Shown in pieces: positions 27,027 to 35,763 of a stretch of 35,763 nucleotides of DNA. The translations under genes and the position numbers were made by a program. The notes under the pieces were generated by a model. That model saw nothing but the letters and a program-made list of their open reading frames with translations. It had not been told where the DNA came from and did no database searches. The stretch lies in NCBI GenBank assembly GCA_903959965.1, contig CAJBZC010000549.1:1-35763 (forward strand), in the 5' to 3' direction. Every line of letters begins with the position of its first letter. The first letter of the stretch is position 1. Source of the DNA: an uncultured bacterium. Its GTDB lineage: Bacteria; Bacteroidota; Bacteroidia; Chitinophagales; Chitinophagaceae.

Positions 27027-28625
27027 ATGCAGACCGATTTTCTCGTGATTGGTTCCGGCATCGCCGGACTTACTTTTGCCCTCAAGGTGGCGGAAGCCCG
27101 ACCGGACAAGCGGGTGACGGTCATCACCAAGACCATCTCCGACGAGACCAATACGAAATACGCACAGGGTGGCGTGGCAGCGGTGTGGGATGAGGATTCT
27201 GACGATTTCAACAAACATATTGAAGATACCCTGATCGCGGGAGATGGTCTATGTCAGCGTGAAACCGTGGAAGTGGTGGTGAAGGAAGGGCCGCAAAGGG
27301 TCCGGGAGATCATCGAATGGGGCGCACGATTCGATAAGGATGCCGACGGAGAGTATGCCCTGGGAAAGGAAGGTGGCCACAGCGAATCCCGGATCCTGCA
27401 CTACAAGGATGTCACCGGCAAGGAGATGGAACGCGCACTGCTGGAAGCGATTCGACAGCGTCCGAATATCGAGCTCATGAGCCACTGGTTCGTGGTCGAC
27501 CTGATCACCCAGCATCACCTGGGTTACCTGGTCATGAAATCCACCCCAGACATCGAATGTTACGGGGTATATGCACTGAATCTGCAGACGAACCGGATCG
27601 ATAAGATCCTGGCGGGGGTGACCTTGCTGGCAACCGGAGGGAATGGTCAGATCTACCGCACCACTACCAATCCCGCCATCGCTACGGGCGACGGCGTGGC
27701 CATGGTCTATCGGGCCAAGGGCCGTATCGAGAATATGGAATTCATCCAGTTCCATCCTACCGCCCTGCACGAGCCCCATGTAAAGGGTCATTCCTTCCTC
27801 ATCACTGAGGCGGTGCGTGGAGACGGAGGCATCCTGCGCAATCATGCCGGGGAGGCCTTCATGGAACGATATGATGAAAGAAAAGATCTTGCCCCCAGAG
27901 ACATTGTCGCCCGCGCCATCGATAGTGAGATGAAGATCCAGGGAACAGAGCATGTATGGCTCGACTGCCGTCATATGGATCCCGGTAATTTCAGCCGACA
28001 TTTTCCGAACATCCTGGAGAAATGCCGCAGCATCGGCATCGATCCGGTGAAGGACTTGATCCCGGTCGCCCCGGCCGCCCATTATAGCTGTGGCGGAATC
28101 AAGACAGACCTGCAGGGTCGGACAAGCATCCGCCATCTGTATGCGGCAGGAGAATGTGCCTCCACCGGTCTGCACGGAGCGAACCGCCTTGCCAGCAATT
28201 CCCTGCTGGAGGCAATGGTCTTCGCCCACCGCATCAGTGTAAATGCCGCGGATGCCATCGACCGGGTCATCATTCGTGAAGACATCCCCGACTGGGATGA
28301 GGCCGGAACCACCGAACCCCGTGAGAAGATCCTCATCACCCAGAGTCTGAAGGAATTGCAATGGCTCATGTCTGACTATGTAGGTATTTTGCGATCTGAC
28401 ATGCGCCTGCAGCGCGCCAGCCGGCGTCTTGATCTGCTGCATGAGGAGACCGAGGCGCTTTATCAGAAGACCATCCTCTCCCCACAGCTTTGCGAACTGC
28501 GGAACATGATCACGGTATCCTACCTTGTGGTCAAAGGCGCGCAGTTCCGGAAAGAGAGCAGGGGACTGCATTACAACACGGACCATCCTTACAAGCAGCG
28601 GCTGGTGCAGAACATCGTACTTTGA
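27027..28625 (+). CDS. nadB: L-aspartate oxidase
   Basis: FAD-binding FLVIGSGIAGLTFALKVAE; KYAQGGVAAV; MEFIQFHPTAL; AAHYSCGGIKTDLQGRTSIRHLYAAGECASTGLHGANRLASNSLLE. Confidence 0.97.
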   Translation: MQTDFLVIGSGIAGLTFALKVAEARPDKRVTVITKTISDETNTKYAQGGVAAVWDEDSDDFNKHIEDTLIAGDGLCQRETVEVVVKEGPQRVREIIEWGARFDKDADGEYALGKEGGHSESRILHYKDVTGKEMERALLEAIRQRPNIELMSHWFVVDLITQHHLGYLVMKSTPDIECYGVYALNLQTNRIDKILAGVTLLATGGNGQIYRTTTNPAIATGDGVAMVYRAKGRIENMEFIQFHPTALHEPHVKGHSFLITEAVRGDGGILRNHAGEAFMERYDERKDLAPRDIVARAIDSEMKIQGTEHVWLDCRHMDPGNFSRHFPNILEKCRSIGIDPVKDLIPVAPAAHYSCGGIKTDLQGRTSIRHLYAAGECASTGLHGANRLASNSLLEAMVFAHRISVNAADAIDRVIIREDIPDWDEAGTTEPREKILITQSLKELQWLMSDYVGILRSDMRLQRASRRLDLLHEETEALYQKTILSPQLCELRNMITVSYLVVKGAQFRKESRGLHYNTDHPYKQRLVQNIVL

Positions 28626-28662
28626 TGCCGTCAACGCCGCGCATTCAGATAACGCAACTTAC

Positions 28663-29583
28663 ATGTATCATATCGTCAAGGCCCTGCTCTATCTACTGTC
28701 CCTCCTGCCCTGGTTTATCATCTACGCCTTGTCGGATCTGATGTATCTTTTGGCATTCCACGTGTTCGGATATCGAAAGCGCGTCGTGTACGAAAATCTC
28801 CAACGTGCCTTTCCGGAGCTGTCTGATGCGGAGAGGACCCGCCTCGCAAAGCAGTTTTACCACAATTTTACGGATACGCTGCTCGAGACCATCAAGATCA
28901 TCAGTATGAGTGATCGCGCGTTTGACAGACATTTCAAGGTGAATGAGGAGACCATGTCCCTGATCTCGGGGATTGTGAAATCCGGCCGCACTTGTCAGAT
29001 CCATGCCATGCATAATTTCAACTGGGAATTTGTGAATCTGGGTGTAGCCAGGGCCCTGGATGTTCCGTTTCTGGGGGTTTACATGCCATTGAAAAACAGG
29101 GTGCTGGAGCGGATCTTCAGAAGATTTCGAAGCCGGTACGGTACGGTATTGGTTCCGGCCACGGCCTTCAAGCGAAACTTCGAACAGGTCGAGCGGGAAT
29201 ATGCTCAGACCGCCTATGCCCTGGCGCTGGTGGCGGATCAAAGTCCGGGAAAGCCCGCAGAGGCCTGGTGGCTCAATTTCTTCAATACCCCCACAGCTTT
29301 CATCCCCGGGCCGGAACGGGCTGCCAGGGAAAGAAAGCTGGGCGTCGTATTCGCCCATTTTTACAAGATTCGAAGGGGATGCTACACTTTTGACGCAGTG
29401 GTCGCAGCCGAGGATGCATCAGTCACCATGCCAGGCGAGCTCACCCTGGCCTATGCCAGGTATGTGGAGGTATGCATCAGGAAACAGCCCCATAACTATC
29501 TCTGGAGTCACCGTCGCTGGAAGCATGCCTATAAACCCGAATATGCCGATCGGGTGTTGGAGCCGTTGACCGGGATCAGTTGA
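28663..29583 (+). CDS. Lysophospholipid / lipid A acyltransferase (LpxL/HtrB-like)
   Basis: RKRVVYENLQRAFPELSDAERTRLAKQFYHNFTDTLLETIKI; LVADQSPG; TAFIPGPERAARERKLGVVFAHF; YLWSHRRWKH. Confidence 0.92.
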   Translation: MYHIVKALLYLLSLLPWFIIYALSDLMYLLAFHVFGYRKRVVYENLQRAFPELSDAERTRLAKQFYHNFTDTLLETIKIISMSDRAFDRHFKVNEETMSLISGIVKSGRTCQIHAMHNFNWEFVNLGVARALDVPFLGVYMPLKNRVLERIFRRFRSRYGTVLVPATAFKRNFEQVEREYAQTAYALALVADQSPGKPAEAWWLNFFNTPTAFIPGPERAARERKLGVVFAHFYKIRRGCYTFDAVVAAEDASVTMPGELTLAYARYVEVCIRKQPHNYLWSHRRWKHAYKPEYADRVLEPLTGIS

Positions 29584-30229
29584 GTTTATCTGTGTCCTTT
29601 TCTATGGGGATCCCTTTTTGTACACGTATCGCATCCCAACCACCATCCACCGTTCGGAGTAGTGTATATCCCTGATGCAGCAGCACCGAGGCGGCCATCA
29701 TGCTTTTTTCATCCGAAGAACCGCAGATGTACAGATGCTGATCCTCTTCTATCAGCGAAAGGGTCATCATGTCTGACAGGCTCCGCAAAGGGATGTTCAT
29801 TGCGTCTTTCACATGTCCTTCTGCGAACTCCGCTTCTGTACGAACATCCACCACCAGTAACAACTCGTCATAGGGCAGATCCATCGCCAACTCATCTGTC
29901 TCCACCCGGATGACCAGGTGGTAATCATTGTTGTCAGCAAGCCAGGCTTTCATGCAGCCTTTCAGCCAACCCAGCGGAGCCTTGCGTCCGCTGCGCTGCA
30001 TTCGTTCCGCTACATCAGGGGCTATTTGTTCGTCAAATACCAGCAGGATATCACGTTCTGTAGGAATCAGATTCGTGAGCCATTGCTCGAAATAGTTATC
30101 GAACGGAATGAAAAGAGCGCCGGGGATATGTGTTTCCGCAAATGCATCCGACGTACGAACGTCAAGCACAATAATGCTGTCGTCTGTTGCTAATAATTGT
30201 TTGAAATCCAGTGGATTCAGCGCGCGCAT
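29576..30229 (-). CDS. Tandem rhodanese-like domain protein
   Basis: Two DVRTxxxFAExHxxxAxxIP motifs; only the second domain has a catalytic-loop Cys (YICGSSDEKS). Confidence 0.9.
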   Translation of the reverse strand: MRALNPLDFKQLLATDDSIIVLDVRTSDAFAETHIPGALFIPFDNYFEQWLTNLIPTERDILLVFDEQIAPDVAERMQRSGRKAPLGWLKGCMKAWLADNNDYHLVIRVETDELAMDLPYDELLLVVDVRTEAEFAEGHVKDAMNIPLRSLSDMMTLSLIEEDQHLYICGSSDEKSMMAASVLLHQGYTLLRTVDGGWDAIRVQKGIPIEKDTDKLN

Positions 30230-30280
30230 CTGTGTAATTTTGATCCGGAGGTAACCATACCGGGATGCGAAACTACATCA

Positions 30281-30311
30281 AAAATCACCGGAATGGGGCT
30301 GGTGTTCCGGT
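30281..30311 (-). terminator. Candidate terminator downstream of the ArsR-family gene
   Basis: ACCGGAA (30287-30293) / TTCCGGT (30305-30311); minus-strand reading is AACCGGAACACC...TTCCGGTGATTTTT. Confidence 0.6.
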
Positions 30312-30317
30312 TGAGGA

Positions 30318-30674
30318 TCAACTCAGGAGGGTCTCAACAAAACTGTTGATCCGGCGAACCCTTTCCTCATTAATGCGGTAGTATATGAATTTCCCATCCC
30401 TTTCTGCCTTTACAATCCCCGCACGGCGTAGTATGGCCAGGTGCTGTGATGCGACAGACTGTTCGAGCCTGAGTTGAACATAGAGATCCGTTACGGTCAT
30501 ACGCTGATGTTCTTCCAATAGCTTGATCATCTGTTGTCTCAGCTTATGATTCAATGCGCGGAGCACAAGTGCAGCCTTTTTGATGCTGAGGTAGTCGATC
30601 TGCAGAGGTCCTTCCATGGATGCAACCGACTCATTTGGGGATGGCGAATTTATATGGTCGTTGGTATTATTCAT
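30318..30674 (-). CDS. ArsR/SmtB-family winged-helix transcriptional regulator
   Basis: ALNHKLRQQMIKLLEEHQRMTVTDLYVQLRLEQSVASQHLAILRRAGIVKAERDGKFIYYRI. Confidence 0.92.
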   Translation of the reverse strand: MNNTNDHINSPSPNESVASMEGPLQIDYLSIKKAALVLRALNHKLRQQMIKLLEEHQRMTVTDLYVQLRLEQSVASQHLAILRRAGIVKAERDGKFIYYRINEERVRRINSFVETLLS

Positions 30675-30797
30675 ACGGCATATTGGGGGTTTGTACGGAT
30701 TAAATTCGATTCGAAAACTAAGTTAGGGCAAGAATTCGCACACCGTTATCATATGATGAGACATTTTAATGTGCCGTAGTGATTTGTAGTAGTCGGA

Positions 30798-31469
30798 TTA
30801 ACGCGGTGTCATCGTGCTGTGGAATGCTTTTCCATAAAAAGGTTCCGCATAGGCGACATTGTTGAAATTTCGCTGTTCATAAGAACCGATGCCATGCCGA
30901 ATGAGTTCCTGGCTGCCGGCGATTGGGTCGCCAAAGCGGGCGTTCGGATCGGTGCAGATCTCCCTGAATTTCCCTGAGCCGTTTCCAAAGAAAAGGATGT
31001 GCCTCTCCCGCAGCCAGCCATTGAAACTGTCGGCGGTAAGGATGATCGGGGAGGATGGCATGATCGTCTGGCCGTCAGCGTCGAATATGGCGGCGAATAC
31101 CTCCATCCTGCGTGCATCTATCATTGGGCAGCGAAGCATTTCCGGGGGTTGATCCAGGGTGCCGGAGGCCATCCAGACCAGGGTGTTGCAAGTGATCAAC
31201 GGAATAGACAACGCATAACAAAGTCCCTTGGCCGCAGCCATCCCCACACGAAGTCCAGTATAGGAACCAGGGCCATCCACCACCTGGACGGCCTCCAGGT
31301 CGGTCATGTTCATGCCAGCGTCCCGGAGCAGCTCCCGGATGCCGACATGCAGGAAGGCTGCATGATCCCGCTGGCTGGGGTTGGTGCGCTCCCCAAGCAT
31401 CTTTTCCCCATCCGATAAGCAGATGATCGCCGTTTCCAGCGCCGTATGAATATGAAGAATCTTTGCCAT
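30798..31469 (-). CDS. tsaB: tRNA threonylcarbamoyladenosine biosynthesis protein TsaB
   Basis: HIHTALETAIICLSDG, VQVVDGPGSYTGLRVGMAAAKGLCYALSIPLI. Confidence 0.92.
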   Translation of the reverse strand: MAKILHIHTALETAIICLSDGEKMLGERTNPSQRDHAAFLHVGIRELLRDAGMNMTDLEAVQVVDGPGSYTGLRVGMAAAKGLCYALSIPLITCNTLVWMASGTLDQPPEMLRCPMIDARRMEVFAAIFDADGQTIMPSSPIILTADSFNGWLRERHILFFGNGSGKFREICTDPNARFGDPIAGSQELIRHGIGSYEQRNFNNVAYAEPFYGKAFHSTMTPR

Positions 31470-31562
31470 CTGTAGATGAGGTATGGTTGATTGGAATCTG
31501 AATGCAAGCTGCATGCCGTTGATTTTCCAGTCAACATATGGGAGAACAGCGCCTGCATCCGC

Positions 31563-31570
31563 TACCTTTG
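31563..31570 (+). promoter_or_regulatory. Candidate -7 promoter element (TACCTTTG) upstream of ridA-like gene
   Basis: TAnnTTTG match 21 nt before the ATG at 31592. Confidence 0.5.
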
Positions 31571-31591
31571 TTGCTCAAAATTACGCCAGCC

Positions 31592-31972
31592 ATGCCCAAA
31601 ATCATCATCAATACCCCGGACGCACCCGCACCTATCGGTCCTTACAATCAGGCCGTCAAAGTCAACGGTATGCTGTTTGTTTCAGGACAGATCGCCATTA
31701 ATCCGGCCACCGGTGCCATGCGCACAGAAACCCTGGCCGAAGAAACCTGCCAGGTATTGCGCAACCTGGAGGCTGTGCTCAAGGCAGCCGGAATGGATTT
31801 CTCCCATGTGATCAAGACCACCATCTTCCTGAGCGACATGTCGCTCTTCACGGAAGTCAACGAGTTGTATGCCACCTGCTTTCAGGGTGACTTCCCCGCA
31901 CGGGAAACCGTGGCTGTCAAAGGACTTCCGCGTAATGTTAATGTCGAGATCAGTATGATTGCGGCTGAGTGA
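31592..31972 (+). CDS. RidA family (YjgF/UK114) reactive-intermediate deaminase
   Basis: APAPIGPYNQAVKVNGMLFVSGQIAINPATG; FPARETVAVKGLPRNVNVEISMIA. Confidence 0.95.
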   Translation: MPKIIINTPDAPAPIGPYNQAVKVNGMLFVSGQIAINPATGAMRTETLAEETCQVLRNLEAVLKAAGMDFSHVIKTTIFLSDMSLFTEVNELYATCFQGDFPARETVAVKGLPRNVNVEISMIAAE

Positions 31973-32020
31973 CTTTTGTCATCGGATATATAACATATTT
32001 TGATTAAATTCAGTTAATAT

Positions 32021-32593
32021 TTGCCTTCTCTGAAAAGGTTGCTTGCCATATCCCTGATTTCCATTCATCTGTTCACACAGACGGGGTATCATTTTTTGTT
32101 TGACCAACTCGAAATCGGCAGTCACCGCAGCATGGTTGATCGACTGGACGGAAGAGATTATCGTCCGGAGGAGTTGATCGAGATCCGTGTACCAGTGCCA
32201 TTGCCCTATCAGTTAAATGGGCAGGCATTTGAACGGGTTGACGGCGATATTGACATAGACGGGATTCATTACAACTATGTCAGCCGGAAGATGGTGAATG
32301 ATACACTCATCCTGCTGGTCATACCCAACCACGATAAGACCCGGATCCGACATGCGCGTGAGACGTTCTTCGCGCTGGTGAACGATATGCAGGATCACGC
32401 ATCCAAAGGAAGGGATGCTTCCCTGCCCGCCGGTGCCAAAAAGCCATTCAGTTGCGAGGCTGCCGAATTGCCGGTCGTACCATGCGGGCCGGATCCGGAA
32501 GATCCCGCCCGCTCTTTGATTGTATGTCATCTTGCCGGGTACTTATCCCTCTCCCTTTCAGTTCCGGAACCGCCCCCGGATCTAATGGTCTGA
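32021..32593 (+). CDS. Hypothetical exported protein (Bacteroidota-restricted type), TTG start
   Basis: LLAISLISIHLFTQTGYHFLFDQLEIGSHRSMVDRLDGRDYRPEELIEIRVPVPLPYQ...; N-terminal hydrophobic segment; no usable upstream ATG. Confidence 0.7.
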   Translation: MPSLKRLLAISLISIHLFTQTGYHFLFDQLEIGSHRSMVDRLDGRDYRPEELIEIRVPVPLPYQLNGQAFERVDGDIDIDGIHYNYVSRKMVNDTLILLVIPNHDKTRIRHARETFFALVNDMQDHASKGRDASLPAGAKKPFSCEAAELPVVPCGPDPEDPARSLIVCHLAGYLSLSLSVPEPPPDLMV

Positions 32594-32637
32594 GTACACG
32601 ATCAGTCCATCAGATTCATCACCAAATTTCACTCAAC

Positions 32638-33963
32638 ATGAAGACCGCATCGGCGCTTTGCGTCCTTGTTGTGCTGTTTTCCTCCTGCGGGAACAGCAAC
32701 GACACATCCTACCGTTCTGTAACCAACGATCCTTTGCTTTACAGCCGGACCGTGAAGAACCTCAACGATATCGTCCTGGAGAATAATTTCGCCCCGATGG
32801 TGGCCGCGCGGAATTATGTCTATGCCAACATCGCCGCCTATGAATGTATCGCTGCCGGAGATTCGACCTATCCCAGCCTGTCCGGACAGATCCGCCATCT
32901 GCCCGCCCTGCCCAGGCCTCAAAGCACTGAGATCGACTTCTCTCTGGCCGCCATGCTGGCGCTGGTGAAGGTTGGCAACGCCGTCACCTTTCCGGAGGGC
33001 AGCATGATGTCTCACTACGAGCGGCTGGTTCACCTGGCCGACAGTGCGGGTATGTCTGGTAAAATGCTGCGGGAGACAAAGAAGTTTGCCGACAGCATCT
33101 CGTCCGCAATCCTGGCCTGGAGTAAAAAAGACAACTATGCCAGGACCCGGGGAGCCTCCCGCTTCAATGTCCTTGATTCTCCCGGCCGTTGGACACCTAC
33201 ACCGCCCATGTACGCGACCGCCCTCGAGCCGCACTGGCGGCTGATCCGTCCGATGATGATGGATTCGGCAGCTCAGTTCATGCCGCCAAGACCTCCGGAT
33301 TTCAACCTGAGCGACAAGCAGGGCATTTATATGCGTTCATTGATGGAGGTGAAAAATACCGTTGACAGCCTGACGGATGAACAGAAGCATATCGCTGACT
33401 TCTGGGACGACAACCCTTTCAAAATGAACGTCACCGGCCATGTCATGTATGCCACCAAGAAGTTTTCGCCGGCCGGTCACTGGATGAACATCGTGGGCAT
33501 TGCCGCCAAACATGCCGGCGCCGGTTTCAACCAGACCGTGGCGGCTTATGCTGCGACGTCCATCGCCCTGTTCGATGGCTTCATCAGCTGCTGGGATGAG
33601 AAGTTCCGCAGCAATTATATCCGTCCGGAGACGGCCATCAACACGTACATCGACCAGGACTGGCGGCCGTACATCCAGACGCCGCCGTTCCCGTCCTATA
33701 CCAGCGGCCACTCTACCATCTCCGCAGCGGCGGCAGAGATGATGACCAAGCATTTTGGGGATCAGCTGGCCTTCACCGACACATCGCTGCTGGAGTTCGG
33801 TATCGCTAACCGGGAAATACGTTCTTTCCGGTCAGCCGCACAGGAGGCCAGTATTTCCAGGCTTTATGGAGGTATCCATTATCGATTCGACCTGGATGAG
33901 GGCAACAAAGCCGGAACGGCCCTGGGAACCTGGATCGCTCAAAGGCTGAAGATGCCTAAGTGA
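32638..33963 (+). CDS. Vanadium-dependent haloperoxidase / PAP2-superfamily lipoprotein
   Basis: Lipoprotein signal MKTASALCVLVVLFSSCGN; PSYTSGHSTISAAAAEMM and SRLYGGIHYRFDLDEG active-site motifs. Confidence 0.9.
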   Translation: MKTASALCVLVVLFSSCGNSNDTSYRSVTNDPLLYSRTVKNLNDIVLENNFAPMVAARNYVYANIAAYECIAAGDSTYPSLSGQIRHLPALPRPQSTEIDFSLAAMLALVKVGNAVTFPEGSMMSHYERLVHLADSAGMSGKMLRETKKFADSISSAILAWSKKDNYARTRGASRFNVLDSPGRWTPTPPMYATALEPHWRLIRPMMMDSAAQFMPPRPPDFNLSDKQGIYMRSLMEVKNTVDSLTDEQKHIADFWDDNPFKMNVTGHVMYATKKFSPAGHWMNIVGIAAKHAGAGFNQTVAAYAATSIALFDGFISCWDEKFRSNYIRPETAINTYIDQDWRPYIQTPPFPSYTSGHSTISAAAAEMMTKHFGDQLAFTDTSLLEFGIANREIRSFRSAAQEASISRLYGGIHYRFDLDEGNKAGTALGTWIAQRLKMPK

Positions 33964-33993
33964 ACCAAATGCTCCCCTGATTGTAAGCAACTG

Positions 33994-34030
33994 AGGCACC
34001 GTCGTGAAACATCGCCGGTGCCTTCTTTTT
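33994..34030 (+). terminator. Rho-independent terminator downstream of haloperoxidase gene
   Basis: AGGCACCG (33994-34001) ... CGGTGCCT (34016-34023), then TCTTTTT. Confidence 0.85.
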
Positions 34031-34059
34031 AGTTAACTTCCCTCCAAATCAACGATACC

Positions 34060-35484
34060 ATGGTAGCTGCAGCAGCGGTCAACATTGAACAAACTGTCGA
34101 TTTTCTGGATAGGGCCGAACGAGTCTTCCAGGCACAGCAGGCTTTTTTCAGGAGTGGCGCCACGCGTCCGATCGCGTTCCGAAAGCAAATGCTGAAGCGC
34201 CTACGGCAGTCGGTGGAACGCCGGGAAAAGGACATCTCTGCTGCATTACACCGCGATCTCCGGAAGTCGGAGTTCGAGGCCTTCGCCTCCGAGATCGGTG
34301 TATTTTACCAGGAGATCCGGCATACCCTTCGGAACTTGTCAGACTGGATGGAACCGCAACGGGTGCCGACCCCGATGATATTTTTTCCGTCCTCAAGCCG
34401 CATCATGCGCGATCCCCTCGGACAGGTGCTGATCATGGGTCCATGGAACTATCCGTTCCTGTTGATCATGCATCCCCTGGTAAGTGCAATCGCAGGGGGG
34501 AACACCGCATTTCTGAAGCCTTCGGAACAAGCTCCGCATACGGCCGCGATCGTTGAGGAGATTGTCCGGGAGACCTTCGAGGAGGAATTTGTTGCCGTCT
34601 TCCAGGGATTCGGGCATATTGTCGGACCGGGACTTATGGAGCGCTATCATTTCGATCATGTATTCTTCACCGGCAATCCAACCGTGGGCCGGAGCATCAT
34701 GGAACTGGCCGCAAGGCAGCTGACGCCGGTCACCCTTGAACTCGGAGGTAAGAGTCCCTGCATCGTCGATGTGTCTGCGGATCTGACGCAAGCAGCCCGG
34801 AAGATCGCATGGAGCAAACTCTTCAATGCCGGACAAACCTGCGTCGCGCCTGATTACGTACTCGTGCATGCTGATGTCAGGGATGCATTCCTGGAAAAAC
34901 TGAAAGCAGCCTTCGCTTCCATGACGGGAGAAGATCCACGTCAGGCACCCGATTTCGGACGATTGATCAATCGTAAGCGATTCGATGCCGTCAGCAGCTA
35001 TCTCGCCTCTGGCCGCATCGCCTACGGAGGGCAAACAGACGCCGATGATTTGTTCATTGCACCAACCATCCTGACGGATATCGATCCGGCTGATCCGGTC
35101 ATGCAGGAGGAGATCTTCGGTCCCGTCCTCCCCCTGATCACCTGGAGCGACCGTAGCGAGGTGCTGGACTGGATAGAACGCAATCCTTACCCGCTGGCCC
35201 TTTATGTATTTGCAAAGTCCAGGGATGCAGAGGATTTTTTTATCAATAATGTTCGCTTTGGCGGTGGTTGCGTGAACAACGGAATCATTCATGTTGGAAA
35301 TCCGGACCTGCCCTTCGGCGGCGTGGGTCCGAGCGGGATCGGTCAGTACCATGGCAAGTCAGGGTTCGAGACCTTCACCCGACCCAAGAGCGTACTGAAA
35401 TCCCCGACCTGGTTCGATGTACCGCTCTGGTATCCGCCTTACAAGGATCATCTGAAATGGGTGAAACTGCTGTTTCGTCTTTGA
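34060..35484 (+). CDS. Aldehyde dehydrogenase family protein
   Basis: MGPWNYPFLLIMHPLVSAIAGGNTAFLKPSE, VTLELGGKSPCIVD, FNAGQTCVAPDYVLV, EEIFGPVLPLI. Confidence 0.96.
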   Translation: MVAAAAVNIEQTVDFLDRAERVFQAQQAFFRSGATRPIAFRKQMLKRLRQSVERREKDISAALHRDLRKSEFEAFASEIGVFYQEIRHTLRNLSDWMEPQRVPTPMIFFPSSSRIMRDPLGQVLIMGPWNYPFLLIMHPLVSAIAGGNTAFLKPSEQAPHTAAIVEEIVRETFEEEFVAVFQGFGHIVGPGLMERYHFDHVFFTGNPTVGRSIMELAARQLTPVTLELGGKSPCIVDVSADLTQAARKIAWSKLFNAGQTCVAPDYVLVHADVRDAFLEKLKAAFASMTGEDPRQAPDFGRLINRKRFDAVSSYLASGRIAYGGQTDADDLFIAPTILTDIDPADPVMQEEIFGPVLPLITWSDRSEVLDWIERNPYPLALYVFAKSRDAEDFFINNVRFGGGCVNNGIIHVGNPDLPFGGVGPSGIGQYHGKSGFETFTRPKSVLKSPTWFDVPLWYPPYKDHLKWVKLLFRL

Positions 35485-35511
35485 CCGTACCGAACCAGAA
35501 CACATTGCAAT

Positions 35512-35763
35512 ATGAAAAAATGGCTTCTGCTGGCGATCCTGCCGCTGCTCATCATCCTATTCGTACTCATTCAAAACCGAGACGCCGTGAACATGACCTT
35601 CAGACAGAAGATGCTGCGTACGATCTATCCGATGCTGGCCCGGGTGACGAAAAAGGCCGGTCCCAACGGGGTGACAGCCAGGCCTGACAAGCCCGTCACA
35701 CCACCGGCCAGTCTTTTTGATCTCAGGATCAACCTGATCAATGGAGACAGTTGCACGCTGGAA
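35512..35763 (+). CDS. Glutathione peroxidase-like protein, N-terminal part (truncated by window edge)
   Basis: MKKWLLLAILPLLIILFVLIQNRD...KPVTPPASLFDLRINLINGDSCTLE; the last segment resembles the SFYDLKATLNNG start of Bacteroidota glutathione peroxidases. Confidence 0.55.
   Translation, partial: MKKWLLLAILPLLIILFVLIQNRDAVNMTFRQKMLRTIYPMLARVTKKAGPNGVTARPDKPVTPPASLFDLRINLINGDSCTLE

Noticed and set aside
27249-28634. 461-aa ORF antisense to nadB
   Set aside because: Fully overlaps a confidently identified nadB; no recognisable domain; explained by codon bias of the GC-moderate sense gene.
30230-30317. tRNA or small-RNA gene between rhodanese and ArsR genes
   Set aside because: Only one short hairpin with a T-rich run on the minus strand; no cloverleaf found.

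Overview
The window is a gene-dense stretch of a Bacteroidota chromosome, probably Chitinophagaceae-like judging by protein style and TAnnTTTG promoter elements. No phylogeny was run. I support about 28 protein-coding genes, mostly housekeeping or metabolic: serC, DUF1015, TPR protein, long-chain acyl-CoA ligase, DPP-IV-like S9 peptidase, M20 amidohydrolase, sortilin/BNR-repeat protein, sulfatase, DUF5107+TPR protein, PHP-domain protein, SDR, aldo/keto reductase, an lptC / outer-membrane protein / coaX / LON-domain / O-antigen-ligase-like cluster, meaB, tandem CDGSH protein, nadB, LpxL-like acyltransferase, double rhodanese, ArsR regulator, tsaB, RidA, vanadium-dependent haloperoxidase, aldehyde dehydrogenase, and a truncated glutathione-peroxidase-like gene. 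I saw no tRNA, rRNA, CRISPR array, prophage or transposase. The most unusual content is non-coding: two intergenic arrays of a 13-nt micro-hairpin (ACTCT-CCA-AGAGT or its reverse complement ACTCT-TGG-AGAGT) at an 18-19 bp period, at ~10516-10678 (9 units) and ~14747-14886 (8 units). They lie in opposite orientation, share linker sequences, and flank a two-gene segment (sortilin-like protein + sulfatase). Array 1 contains a 55-bp higher-order duplication and compensatory substitutions that fit two alternative pairing registers. Both arrays end in AACCC...GGGTT inverted termini.
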